The notes beneath the pieces are model-generated. The model was not told the DNA's origin, did no database searches, and worked only from the letters and a program-made list of their open reading frames with translations. A program made the translations under genes and the position numbers. Of a DNA stretch of 64,000 nucleotides, positions 33,583-42,347 are shown piece by piece. This DNA is from JAAZHD01 sp012510895. GTDB taxonomy: Bacteria; Bacillota; Clostridia; Caldicoprobacterales; DTU083. Numbering within the stretch: position 1 is the stretch's first letter; each line of letters begins with the position of its first letter. Where the stretch lies: NCBI GenBank assembly GCA_050951465.1, contig JBMNJC010000015.1:89381-153380 (forward strand), read 5' to 3'.

Positions 33583-36108
33583 ATGTCAATTTATAAGTTG
33601 AGCACACCGATTCAGGAAAATACAGAATCCATTATCACGCTGCTGCAAATGGGCCTGGGCATAAGCGAAGTTACAGCAAGGCTTTTATTCAACAGAGACA
33701 TAACAGGAATTGACGAGGCAAGGGCTTTTTTAAATCCATCGCTGGATCAGCTGAATGATCCTTTCCTTCTGCAGGACATGGATAAGGCAGTGAAGCGGAT
33801 AAAAGAAGCCTTGTCCGAAGGAGAAAAAATCGTTGTCTACGGAGACTATGATGCAGACGGCATTACATCAAGTTCCATTCTTTCCTTATACTTAAGATCT
33901 CTGGGAGGGGATGTGGATGTGTATATTCCCAGCCGGCAGGAGGAAGGATACGGGCTTCATCTTGAGGCGCTGAAATCCATCAAAAGCCGGGGCGCCGGTC
34001 TGATTATTACGGTAGACTGCGGAATTTCTGCGGTGGAAGAGGTCCGGAGAATAAAGTCTGAAATGGACATAATTATTACCGATCATCACATGCCGGGGCC
34101 GGAGCTGCCTGAAGCCTTTGCGGTTATTAATCCGAAGATCAGCGGACAGGCTTATCCTTTTACAGAGCTGGCCGGAGTAGGAGTGGCAGCAAAGCTGATT
34201 CAGGCCATGGGGGACATTAAGGGACTTGAGCCTTACCTGGATCTCGTTGCCATAGGCACAATTGCAGATATTGTTCCCCTGGAAAAGGAAAATCGTGTAT
34301 TTGCTGCACTTGGGATTCGACAGATAAATGAAAATCCCCGTCCGGGGATTGATGCTCTGATTCAGGTGCTGGATTTAAAAGAAAAGGGAGTTGACGCAGG
34401 CCGGATCTCTTATTCCATCGGACCCTGTCTGAATGCACCGGGCAGAATGAGCACCTTTCATACCGGCTATCGGCTGCTTACAGCGGATAACAGGGAGCAG
34501 GCGCTGCCCCTGGCGGCTGAACTTGTAGAGGAAAATCTGCGAAGAAGGGAAACTGAAAATCAGATTCTGGAAGCCGCCGATGAGGTCATGTCCAGGCAGG
34601 TGGATATGGCACGTGACAGGGTTTTGGTAATTGCCGGCGAAAACTGGCATCCTGGCGTAATTGGTATTGTGGCATCCAGGATAACCGAGAAGTACTCAAG
34701 GCCATCCATTGTGTTATCCATTGAAGGCGGTCAGGCTGTCGGTTCAGCACGGAGCATCCGCGGCTTCCATTTGTTTAATGCCCTTTCTGCCTGCGAAGGA
34801 ATGCTCCTTCGGTTTGGAGGGCATGAAATGGCTGCCGGCTTATCCATAGAAAGTTCCAAAATTGACGACTTCCGAAAGCAGATTTGTGCCTATGCGGATG
34901 AGGTTATGGAAGAAGAGATTCTGATTCCTCAATATTTTTATGACGGTCAGCTTGATCAGAGCCAGATTACGCCGGCTTTGCTTGATGAAATTGATATGCT
35001 GGCACCATTCGGCTTTGGGAATCCTAACCCCAAATTTCTGCTGCCTTCTGCAGTGGTGGAAACCAGCAGACTTGTGGGAAGGGAATCCGAACATTTGAAA
35101 CTGGCCTTGTCATTTGGAAGGCGTTCATGGGATGCAATAGGGTTCGGTATGGCAGAGGCGGCAAAAAACTTGCATCAGGGCAGCCGTGTCAGTCTGCTCA
35201 CTTCCCTTAAGCGAAGCGAGTGGATGGGGATCTGCAGCACCCAATTTCAGATTCACAGCGTAAAGCCGATATATCAAAGCCGGCAGGATCTGGAAGATTT
35301 GCTTTCTTCTTTTTACTTCAAACTTTTTGATGTTTTTTTACAGGATTTTATGTATAATGATATTCGTACCAATTTAACTGCAAATAAAGAAGAAAAATTC
35401 CCGGTTTCCCATGACTTGCTGACTCTGGAAGAAGCGGCCTGCCGCCTGGAAGAAGCTATGGTGGGAACAGCCGTATTTATCAGCAGTTATGAAGCAGCTA
35501 AAGCCGTGCTTGAACATTTAATGGAGAAGGATTTGCTGGACCGGATTCCAGTGGAATACCACTATCCTTACCTTGGAAACGGTCTGGGGCGGAATTCGGT
35601 AATCCTGATACCTGAATATGGGCGCAGGCCGGAAGCCAACTATCATACAATAATAACTCCGCAAATGGAAGACGAATTGCATATTAGCCTTAAAGGTTTC
35701 ACGTCTGCCCGTAAGAACCGAAAGCATTGTCGTTTTATACCGGACAACGGCGAGGACAGGAAAAAACTTAATACCGACGGGGTTGACTTAAACAGGGAAC
35801 AACTGGGCATTATCTATAAATGGCTGCGCAAATTAGTTCCGGGGAGGAATATCTGGGCTGACGGCAGGCAGCTGCTGAAGGATCTGCAGGAAGGCACCGG
35901 CTGCCTATGGACCGGTTTTCAATTGAGACTTGCTCTGGAGATATTTAGGGAACTTAATTTTATTACCGTTCAATCCGGGAATCAAACCCTGAAAATATGC
36001 TGCGCCAAAAATCCGGAAAGCAGGCAGCTTAATGAGAGCCGTCTGGTTAACTATCACAGACAGTGGCTGAAAAGCTATGGTATCGGAGTTTCAACAAATA
36101 ACGCATAG
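33583..36108 (+). CDS. recJ: Single-stranded-DNA-specific exonuclease RecJ
   Basis: The 841-residue enzyme degrades single-stranded DNA 5' to 3'. DHH-family motifs: VYGDYDADGIT (85-95), VDCGIS (144-149), TDHHMPGPELP (166-176), CLNAPGRM and the DHHA1 motif RFGGHEMAAGLSIE. An OB-fold follows (about 465-560) and a 280-residue C-terminal region longer than in Escherichia coli. GGGGG lies before the ATG. It acts in recombination and mismatch or base-excision repair. Confidence 0.93.
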   Translation: MSIYKLSTPIQENTESIITLLQMGLGISEVTARLLFNRDITGIDEARAFLNPSLDQLNDPFLLQDMDKAVKRIKEALSEGEKIVVYGDYDADGITSSSILSLYLRSLGGDVDVYIPSRQEEGYGLHLEALKSIKSRGAGLIITVDCGISAVEEVRRIKSEMDIIITDHHMPGPELPEAFAVINPKISGQAYPFTELAGVGVAAKLIQAMGDIKGLEPYLDLVAIGTIADIVPLEKENRVFAALGIRQINENPRPGIDALIQVLDLKEKGVDAGRISYSIGPCLNAPGRMSTFHTGYRLLTADNREQALPLAAELVEENLRRRETENQILEAADEVMSRQVDMARDRVLVIAGENWHPGVIGIVASRITEKYSRPSIVLSIEGGQAVGSARSIRGFHLFNALSACEGMLLRFGGHEMAAGLSIESSKIDDFRKQICAYADEVMEEEILIPQYFYDGQLDQSQITPALLDEIDMLAPFGFGNPNPKFLLPSAVVETSRLVGRESEHLKLALSFGRRSWDAIGFGMAEAAKNLHQGSRVSLLTSLKRSEWMGICSTQFQIHSVKPIYQSRQDLEDLLSSFYFKLFDVFLQDFMYNDIRTNLTANKEEKFPVSHDLLTLEEAACRLEEAMVGTAVFISSYEAAKAVLEHLMEKDLLDRIPVEYHYPYLGNGLGRNSVILIPEYGRRPEANYHTIITPQMEDELHISLKGFTSARKNRKHCRFIPDNGEDRKKLNTDGVDLNREQLGIIYKWLRKLVPGRNIWADGRQLLKDLQEGTGCLWTGFQLRLALEIFRELNFITVQSGNQTLKICCAKNPESRQLNESRLVNYHRQWLKSYGIGVSTNNA

Positions 36109-36120
36109 TTACATAAAAGA

Positions 36121-36129
36121 TGTTATAAT
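36121..36129 (+). promoter_or_regulatory. Candidate extended -10 promoter for apt
   Basis: TGTTATAAT is a perfect extended -10 (TGnTATAAT) 26 bases before the apt start. No good -35 hexamer is seen. The same nine-base string stands before the ftsH-like gene and scfA. Confidence 0.5.
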
Positions 36130-36155
36130 AGTAACCATTAAGGGGAGGAAAAATA

Positions 36156-36674
36156 ATGGACTTAAAGGCAAAAGTCAGAGTAATTGAGGATTTTCCTAAG
36201 GAAGGCATTTCTTTCAAGGATATTACCACCTTGCTTAAGGATAAGGAGGCCTACCACCACACTGTAGATATCATGGTGGATATATGCAATAAAATCGGTA
36301 CTGATGTAATAGTGGGCCCTGAAGCCAGAGGATTTGTACTTGGCGCTCCTGTGGCTTACGGCCTGGGAACGGGGTTTGTTTTGGTACGCAAGCCCGGAAA
36401 ACTGCCTGCTGATACTGTAAGTTATGAGTATGAACTGGAATACGGAACGGATATTTTGGAAATCCATAAAGACGCTATTCAGCCCGGGCAGAGAGTAGTC
36501 ATAGTGGATGATCTTCTGGCTACAGGCGGTACCGCCCTGGCTGTTGCAAAGCTGGTGGAAAAATTAGGCGGCAAGGTGGTTGGTATGGTATTTGCCATGG
36601 AGCTTAAATTTCTTAATGGAAGGAAAACCCTGGAGGGTTACGAAGTACATTCACTTATACAGTTTGACAACTAG
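36156..36674 (+). CDS. apt: Adenine phosphoribosyltransferase
   Basis: The 172-residue enzyme salvages adenine to AMP. The opening KVRVIEDFPKEGISFKDITTLL, GPEARGFVLGAPVAY and the PRPP-binding motif VVIVDDLLATGGTALA (about 111-126) are diagnostic. GGGGAGG precedes the ATG. The recJ-apt-relA order is widespread in Firmicutes. Confidence 0.96.
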   Translation: MDLKAKVRVIEDFPKEGISFKDITTLLKDKEAYHHTVDIMVDICNKIGTDVIVGPEARGFVLGAPVAYGLGTGFVLVRKPGKLPADTVSYEYELEYGTDILEIHKDAIQPGQRVVIVDDLLATGGTALAVAKLVEKLGGKVVGMVFAMELKFLNGRKTLEGYEVHSLIQFDN

Positions 36675-36723
36675 AATTGCGCCGTTCAACGTTTGATTTA
36701 CAGGCAGAAGAAAGGAGATGATT

Positions 36724-38886
36724 ATGCTGGAAGCGCTTGCAAATAAGGTAAGAGAAGCTTTTGGGGAAAATGCGGCTTCAAAAGTTATTGAAGCCTATAG
36801 GTTTGCTGAGAAAGCTCATGAAGGCCAGAAGCGTTCTTCAGGCGAGCCGTACAGCATACATCCCCTTGCGGTTGCACACATACTGGCGGATTTAGGCATG
36901 GATCCGGTTACTATTTGTGCAGGCCTTCTCCATGATACCATAGAAGACACAGGTATTACCAAAGAAGAGCTGGAAGCAAAATTCGGAGCAGAAATAGCAA
37001 ATATGGTTGACGGGGTAACCAAACTGACCAGATTGTCCTATAAATCCAAGGAAGAGCAGCAAGTGGAAAACCTGCGCAAAATGTTTCTGGCAATGGCTGA
37101 GGATATCCGTGTTATAATAATCAAATTATCGGACAGGCTCCATAATTTGCGCACCCTTGAATATGTGGACGAAGAGAAGCAGCGGGAAAAAGCTTATGAA
37201 ACTCTGGAAATATATGCTCCCCTGGCTCACCGTCTTGGAATATTCAAGATTAAATGGGAATTGGAAGATACCGCTCTGCGTTATATAGATCCAAAAGGTT
37301 ATTATGATCTGGTGGAAAAAGTAGCCCGGAAAAGACAGGAACGGGAACACTTCATTCAACAGGTTATAGATACTTTTAAGAAACATTTGGATGAACTGAA
37401 TATTTCATATGAAATTGAAGGCCGGCCAAAAAGTTTCTACAGCATTTATAAAAAGATGTACATGCAGCATAAGGAATTTGAACAGATCTATGATCTTCTG
37501 GCTATTCGCGTAATTGTGGATACAATAAAGGACTGTTACGGAGTGCTGGGAGTGGCACATACCTTATGGAAGCCTATTCCGGGCAGATTCAAGGATTATA
37601 TAGCCGTACCCAAGCCCAATATGTACCAGTCTCTTCATACCACGGTTATAGGGCCGGAAGGCCAGCCTTTCGAGCTTCAGATCAGGACCTGGGAAATGCA
37701 CCGTACAGCGGAATACGGCATAGCCGCCCACTGGAAGTACAAGGAAGGAAACCGGAAAACTTCATATGAACTGGATAAAAAGCTGAATTGGCTGAGGCAG
37801 CTCCTTGAGTGGCAGAACGATCCCAGGGATGCAAGAGACTACATGGAAAACCTGAAAATCGATCTCTTTACTGATGAAGTATTTGTCTATACTCCCAAAG
37901 GGGACGTTATTGATTTGCCCAGAGGCGCAACTCCTTTGGATTTTGCCTATGCCATTCACAGCGCTATAGGTAACAGTTGCATAGGCGCCAAGGCCAACGG
38001 CAGAATTGTTCCTCTGGATTATGAGCTTAAAACAGGTGAGATCGTTGAGATTATTACTACTCAGAATCCCAACCACGGTCCCAGCAGGGACTGGCTTAAG
38101 ATAGTTAAAACCAATCAGGCAAAAACAAAGATCAAGCAGTGGTTTAAAAAGGAAAGACGGGAAGAGAATATAGAAAAAGGCAAGGAAATGCTTGAGCGAG
38201 AAGCAAAGCGCAACGGAATTCCCTTGTCTAAATTAATACGCAATGAATGGGTAGAAGGTATATTCAAAAAGTATGGCTTCACTTCACTGGAGGACATGTA
38301 CTCTGCCCTGGGATACGGAGGTATTCCTGTCGGGACAGTTATATCGCGTCTTTTGGAAGAGTACAGGAAAGCCAATGAACCTGCAGCAGTTGAAACTATT
38401 GACAAGGAAGTGCCGGCTCAGAGGGAAAAGGAAGTTCCCAAAAACGGAGTTAAGGTAAAAGGCATAGATAATATTATGGTACGCTTCGCCAGATGCTGCA
38501 ATCCGGTGCCTGGCGATTCGATTATCGGTTACATTACCAGGGGAAGGGGAGTCTCAATTCACCGGGCGGATTGTGTGAACCTGACTGATGATTTTGTGGA
38601 TTCCAATCGTCTGGTGGAAGTCAGCTGGAGCAATGAATATAAGACTTCCTATAATGCAGAGATCCAGATAGTTGTTCAGGACAGGCAGGGAATACTGGCT
38701 GACATTACCAATACCATTGCAGATATGAAGATAAATGTTACGGCTATAAATGCCCGGACCGCCAGAAACAAAGTAGTGGTAATAAATATCAACCTGGAGA
38801 TATATGATACCAAGCAGCTGGAAAATGTTATGAGAAAACTGAGCCGCGTGCGGGATGTAATGGATGTTTTCCGTGTGAGTGCATAA
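36724..38886 (+). CDS. relA: Bifunctional (p)ppGpp synthetase/hydrolase RelA/SpoT
   Basis: The 720-residue Rel enzyme makes and degrades (p)ppGpp. Domains in order: HD hydrolase (HDTIEDT near 68-74, HNLRTL near 140), synthetase (KSFYSIYKKM, RFKDYIAVPKPNMYQSLHT), TGS (about 385-450), a zinc-finger-like helical part (FARCCNPVPGD), and a C-terminal ACT domain (VQDRQGILADITNTIADM). ATG 36724 is six bases from AAAGGAG, whereas ATG 36718 abuts it. Confidence 0.96.
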   Translation: MLEALANKVREAFGENAASKVIEAYRFAEKAHEGQKRSSGEPYSIHPLAVAHILADLGMDPVTICAGLLHDTIEDTGITKEELEAKFGAEIANMVDGVTKLTRLSYKSKEEQQVENLRKMFLAMAEDIRVIIIKLSDRLHNLRTLEYVDEEKQREKAYETLEIYAPLAHRLGIFKIKWELEDTALRYIDPKGYYDLVEKVARKRQEREHFIQQVIDTFKKHLDELNISYEIEGRPKSFYSIYKKMYMQHKEFEQIYDLLAIRVIVDTIKDCYGVLGVAHTLWKPIPGRFKDYIAVPKPNMYQSLHTTVIGPEGQPFELQIRTWEMHRTAEYGIAAHWKYKEGNRKTSYELDKKLNWLRQLLEWQNDPRDARDYMENLKIDLFTDEVFVYTPKGDVIDLPRGATPLDFAYAIHSAIGNSCIGAKANGRIVPLDYELKTGEIVEIITTQNPNHGPSRDWLKIVKTNQAKTKIKQWFKKERREENIEKGKEMLEREAKRNGIPLSKLIRNEWVEGIFKKYGFTSLEDMYSALGYGGIPVGTVISRLLEEYRKANEPAAVETIDKEVPAQREKEVPKNGVKVKGIDNIMVRFARCCNPVPGDSIIGYITRGRGVSIHRADCVNLTDDFVDSNRLVEVSWSNEYKTSYNAEIQIVVQDRQGILADITNTIADMKINVTAINARTARNKVVVININLEIYDTKQLENVMRKLSRVRDVMDVFRVSA

Positions 38887-38921
38887 GCTCGCCGGACCGG
38901 GCTTATCTGGGAGGATTGCAA

Positions 38922-39557
38922 ATGAAGATTTTATCGCTTGTACTGCCTGGAATGGCAGTGAATTGTTATATCCCATATTGCGAAGAAACACTTGAGTGTG
39001 CGGTAATCGATCCGGGAAGCAATTCAGAAAGAATAGAAAAACTGATAAACAAACATAATCTAAAGGTTCGATATATACTCCTGACTCATGGTCATTTTGA
39101 CCATATAGGAGGAGTTCAATATATAAAAGAATTAACCGGTTCAGCCGTTGCCATCCATAAGGATGATGCCGATATGCTGACAGATCCGATAAAAAACCTT
39201 TCATCCTACATGGGAAAAGAAGTAGTGCAAATACCGGCCGATATTTTGTTGGAAGACGGCATGGTTTTATCAATAGGCAGGGAAAAACTGAAAGCACTTC
39301 ACACACCCGGACATTCCAGGGGCAGCATGTCCTTTCTCGGTGATGGTGTGATCTTTACCGGCGACCTGTTATTCAAAAGTTCTGTCGGCAGAACTGATTT
39401 TCCGGACAGCAATTATATGGTGCTGATGAATTCCATTCGGAAAAAACTGATGGTTTTGTCTGATGACCTGGTTGTATATCCCGGGCACGGACGGTTAACC
39501 ACCATTGGAGAAGAACGAACGGCTAATCCTTTTTTATATGATATGGAGGATTTTTGA
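38922..39557 (+). CDS. MBL-fold metallo-hydrolase (glyoxalase II-like)
   Basis: The 211-residue protein has the metal-binding motif THGHFDHIGG near residues 52-61, HTPGHSRGSMSF near 128-139, FTGDLLFKSSVGRTDF and a closing YPGHGRLTTIGEER. This pattern fits the small YcbL/glyoxalase II-like branch. GGGAGG lies seven bases before ATG 38922. It overlaps hemZ by four bases, as often seen in Clostridia. Confidence 0.88.
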   Translation: MKILSLVLPGMAVNCYIPYCEETLECAVIDPGSNSERIEKLINKHNLKVRYILLTHGHFDHIGGVQYIKELTGSAVAIHKDDADMLTDPIKNLSSYMGKEVVQIPADILLEDGMVLSIGREKLKALHTPGHSRGSMSFLGDGVIFTGDLLFKSSVGRTDFPDSNYMVLMNSIRKKLMVLSDDLVVYPGHGRLTTIGEERTANPFLYDMEDF

Positions 39558-41080
39558 ATCGGATGATACAAGTAAAAGCACCTCAGGTTTCTTATGGCAA
39601 AGAGATCGCTGAACTGGTGAGGGTTTTTTATCCGGAAGAACAGGTAGGGGAAATGCTTCCCCTGAATGAAGAGGTATCAGAGGCTATTGTGCTTGAAACC
39701 GGATATGATATGGAAACAGCGGATACCTGCCGGTTTTATGCATATCTGTACAGAGGCGGATCCTCAGATTGCTCATCCAAGCCAAAGAGACTGGCACATC
39801 AGGAAAGCAGACGGAGCTACCCAAATTATGATGAAGGGTTAAACAGGTTTATAAAAGACGGAATCAAAGGCTGTGTTTTTGATCTTTTGGCCGGCTATAC
39901 CGGCAGGCATCCCAGGTGGGGTGCTCAGACAGGTGTAAGGCCGGTGAAGCTGGTCCAGGAATTATTGGATAAGGGAAAAGATGATGCTGAGATCAGAATC
40001 CTGCTCAGGGATATTTATAAAATGCAGGATTCAAAGATTGAACTTCTCCTTGAAACTGCGAAAAACCAGCGTCATCTCATAGATGAACCGATCAATAACA
40101 AAGTCTCTGTATACATTCATATTCCCTTTTGTTCTACCAGATGTTTTTACTGTTCATTTCCCTCCGATCTGATTCACAGGGCGGCGGATAAAATGGATGA
40201 ATACTTAAGCTGTCTTGAAAGAGAACTGGCTTCAGTTATGGGGGAACTAAAAAAACAGGGTACTGAAGTGGATACCCTTTATATCGGAGGCGGTACTCCT
40301 ACGGTTTTAAGCCGCGGGCATCTGGAAGAACTGTTAAAACTGGCAGACAGGCAGATACTGAGCAGATACAATATATTGGAATATACAATAGAAGCCGGGC
40401 GGCCTGACAGCCTGGATAATGAAAAACTGAAGCTGATGAGGGATTACGGCGTCAGCCGCATCAGCATTAACCCGCAGTCCATGAATCAGGAAACCCTGGA
40501 CCTGGTGGGAAGGGGTCATACAGTCGAACAGGTGCTGGACATTTATCATAAGGCCCGTGAAATAGGGTTTTTCTGTATTAATATGGATGTGATACTAGGC
40601 TTGCCCGAAGAAACCGCCGACCATATGGAACGGACCATGGAAGCGCTTGCCGGGCTGAAGCCTGACAATATAACCGTTCATACTCTGGCTGTGAAACGAG
40701 CATCGGTTTTCAGAGAATCCTTTAAGCAATATGATCCTTCCAGAAAAGGTCTTGCGGAGGAAATGGCTTTAGTATGCAGAAAGTGGATCGATAAACTTGG
40801 CATGAAACCCTATTACTTATATCGTCAGAAATACATGCTGGACCACCTTGAAAACGTAGGTTATTCCGTTCCCGGAAAGGAATGCTTGTATAACATCCAG
40901 TTTATGGAGGAAAGGCGGGATATCTGGGCTTTCGGGGCCGGAGCCGCAAGTAAACTTTACTTTCCGGATGAAGACAGGATCGAGCGAATCGGCAATGTGA
41001 AAAATTTGGACTCGTATTTGTACAGAATAGATGAGATGATAGAGAGAAAGCTGAAGGCACTTAAAAAAGGAGGAAACTGA
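39554..41080 (+). CDS. hemZ: HemZ, oxygen-independent coproporphyrinogen oxidase-like radical SAM protein
   Basis: The 508-residue protein has a 170-residue N-terminal extension and then a radical SAM core with CSTRCFYCSF (the CxxxCxxC cluster near residues 196-203), YIGGGTPTVLS, RISINPQSMNQETLDLVGRGH and MDVILGLPEET. This is the HemZ subgroup of HemN-like enzymes. HemZ lacks convincing coproporphyrinogen oxidase activity in some species, so the exact reaction is open. TTG 39554 has GGAGG four bases upstream; ATG 39563 is an alternative. Confidence 0.9.
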   Translation: MNRMIQVKAPQVSYGKEIAELVRVFYPEEQVGEMLPLNEEVSEAIVLETGYDMETADTCRFYAYLYRGGSSDCSSKPKRLAHQESRRSYPNYDEGLNRFIKDGIKGCVFDLLAGYTGRHPRWGAQTGVRPVKLVQELLDKGKDDAEIRILLRDIYKMQDSKIELLLETAKNQRHLIDEPINNKVSVYIHIPFCSTRCFYCSFPSDLIHRAADKMDEYLSCLERELASVMGELKKQGTEVDTLYIGGGTPTVLSRGHLEELLKLADRQILSRYNILEYTIEAGRPDSLDNEKLKLMRDYGVSRISINPQSMNQETLDLVGRGHTVEQVLDIYHKAREIGFFCINMDVILGLPEETADHMERTMEALAGLKPDNITVHTLAVKRASVFRESFKQYDPSRKGLAEEMALVCRKWIDKLGMKPYYLYRQKYMLDHLENVGYSVPGKECLYNIQFMEERRDIWAFGAGAASKLYFPDEDRIERIGNVKNLDSYLYRIDEMIERKLKALKKGGN

Positions 41081-41081
41081 T

Positions 41082-42338
41082 ATGTTATCAAAAGCTCCAA
41101 AGGGCACTAAGGATATATTGCCGCAGGAGACACATTTATGGCAGCACATTGAAGATACCATACGGGAGGTCACCCGGGCTTATGGCTACAGGGAAATTCG
41201 GACTCCCGTATTTGAACATACTGAATTATTCCAGCGGGGAGTGGGAGAAACCACGGATATTGTTCAAAAGGAAATGTATACCTTCCTTGATAAGGCCAAC
41301 CGCAGTCTGACTCTTAAACCGGAAGGAACGGCAGGTGCTGCCAGGGCATATATTGAACACAAGCTATATGCAGACACCCAGCCGGTAAAGATGTATTATA
41401 TTACTCCCTGCTATCGGTATGAACAGCCGCAGGCAGGAAGGCAGAGGGAGTTCCATCAGTTTGGCGTGGAAGCTTTTGGGGCCCCTCAGGCTTCAGTGGA
41501 TGTGGAAATCATCTCCCTGGCCATGAATCTTTTTAAGAAACTGGGAATTAAGGATCTTTCAGTTAAGATAAACAGCATAGGGTGTCCGAAGTGCAGGCCG
41601 GCTTATCATGAGAATTTAAAATCCTATCTGGCAAAGGATCTGGATTCACTGTGCAACACCTGTAAGGAACGCTTTGAAAAGAACCCGCTCAGAATTCTGG
41701 ACTGCAAGGCGGAAGGCTGCCAGCCTGTAATAAAGAATGCACCCCACATGCTGGATCACTTGTGCGAGGAATGCAGCAGTCATTTCGAAGATGTAAAAAG
41801 GTTCTTAAAAGCGGCAGGTTTTGACTATAACATCGATCCGATGATTGTCAGGGGTTTGGATTACTATACCAAAACCGTGTTTGAGATAATTTCTGATTCC
41901 ATAGGAGCTCAGAGCACAGTATGCGGCGGAGGCCGTTATGACGGACTGGTTGAGGAATTCGGAGGCCCCAATGTTCCCGGAGTAGGCTTCGGTCTTGGAC
42001 TGGAACGGCTGTTGCTTGTTTTGGAAAGCCAGAATATAAAACTCCCGGAGCCTGAACCCTGCAGCATTTATTTTGTCACTGTCGGCAAGGAAGCCCGGGA
42101 AAAGGCTTTTGAGCTGGTTCAGAAGCTGAGGGGGCTTGGAGTTTTTTCGGATATGGACCATGTTGGCCGCAGTGTAAAGGCCCAATTTAAATACGCAAAT
42201 AAAACAGGTGCAAGATATGTGGGAACCATAGGCGAAGATGAACTGGCAGAAGGGAAATTGGCGCTCAGGGAAATGGATACAGGAAAAGAAGAAAAAGTTG
42301 CCTTTAAAGATATTGCTGACTTTTTTATAACCAGGTAA
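41082..42338 (+). CDS. hisS: Histidyl-tRNA synthetase
   Basis: The 418-residue class II synthetase has motif 1 (YREIRTPVFEHTELFQRGVGE), motif 2 (CYRYEQPQAGRQREFHQFGVEAFG), the His-specific RGLDYYTKTVFE and motif 3 (GVGFGLGLERLLL), then an anticodon-binding domain. A four-cysteine pair of motifs (CPKC, CNTC, CEEC) in the middle suggests a bound zinc, common in Clostridia. AAAGGAGG precedes the ATG two bases after hemZ. Confidence 0.96.
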   Translation: MLSKAPKGTKDILPQETHLWQHIEDTIREVTRAYGYREIRTPVFEHTELFQRGVGETTDIVQKEMYTFLDKANRSLTLKPEGTAGAARAYIEHKLYADTQPVKMYYITPCYRYEQPQAGRQREFHQFGVEAFGAPQASVDVEIISLAMNLFKKLGIKDLSVKINSIGCPKCRPAYHENLKSYLAKDLDSLCNTCKERFEKNPLRILDCKAEGCQPVIKNAPHMLDHLCEECSSHFEDVKRFLKAAGFDYNIDPMIVRGLDYYTKTVFEIISDSIGAQSTVCGGGRYDGLVEEFGGPNVPGVGFGLGLERLLLVLESQNIKLPEPEPCSIYFVTVGKEAREKAFELVQKLRGLGVFSDMDHVGRSVKAQFKYANKTGARYVGTIGEDELAEGKLALREMDTGKEEKVAFKDIADFFITR

Positions 42339-42347
42339 GGAGGAAGA

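Noticed and set aside
38554..39306. 250-codon minus-strand ORF
   Set aside because: It lies opposite relA and the MBL-fold gene, has no domain I recognise and unlikely composition; a shadow of the real genes.
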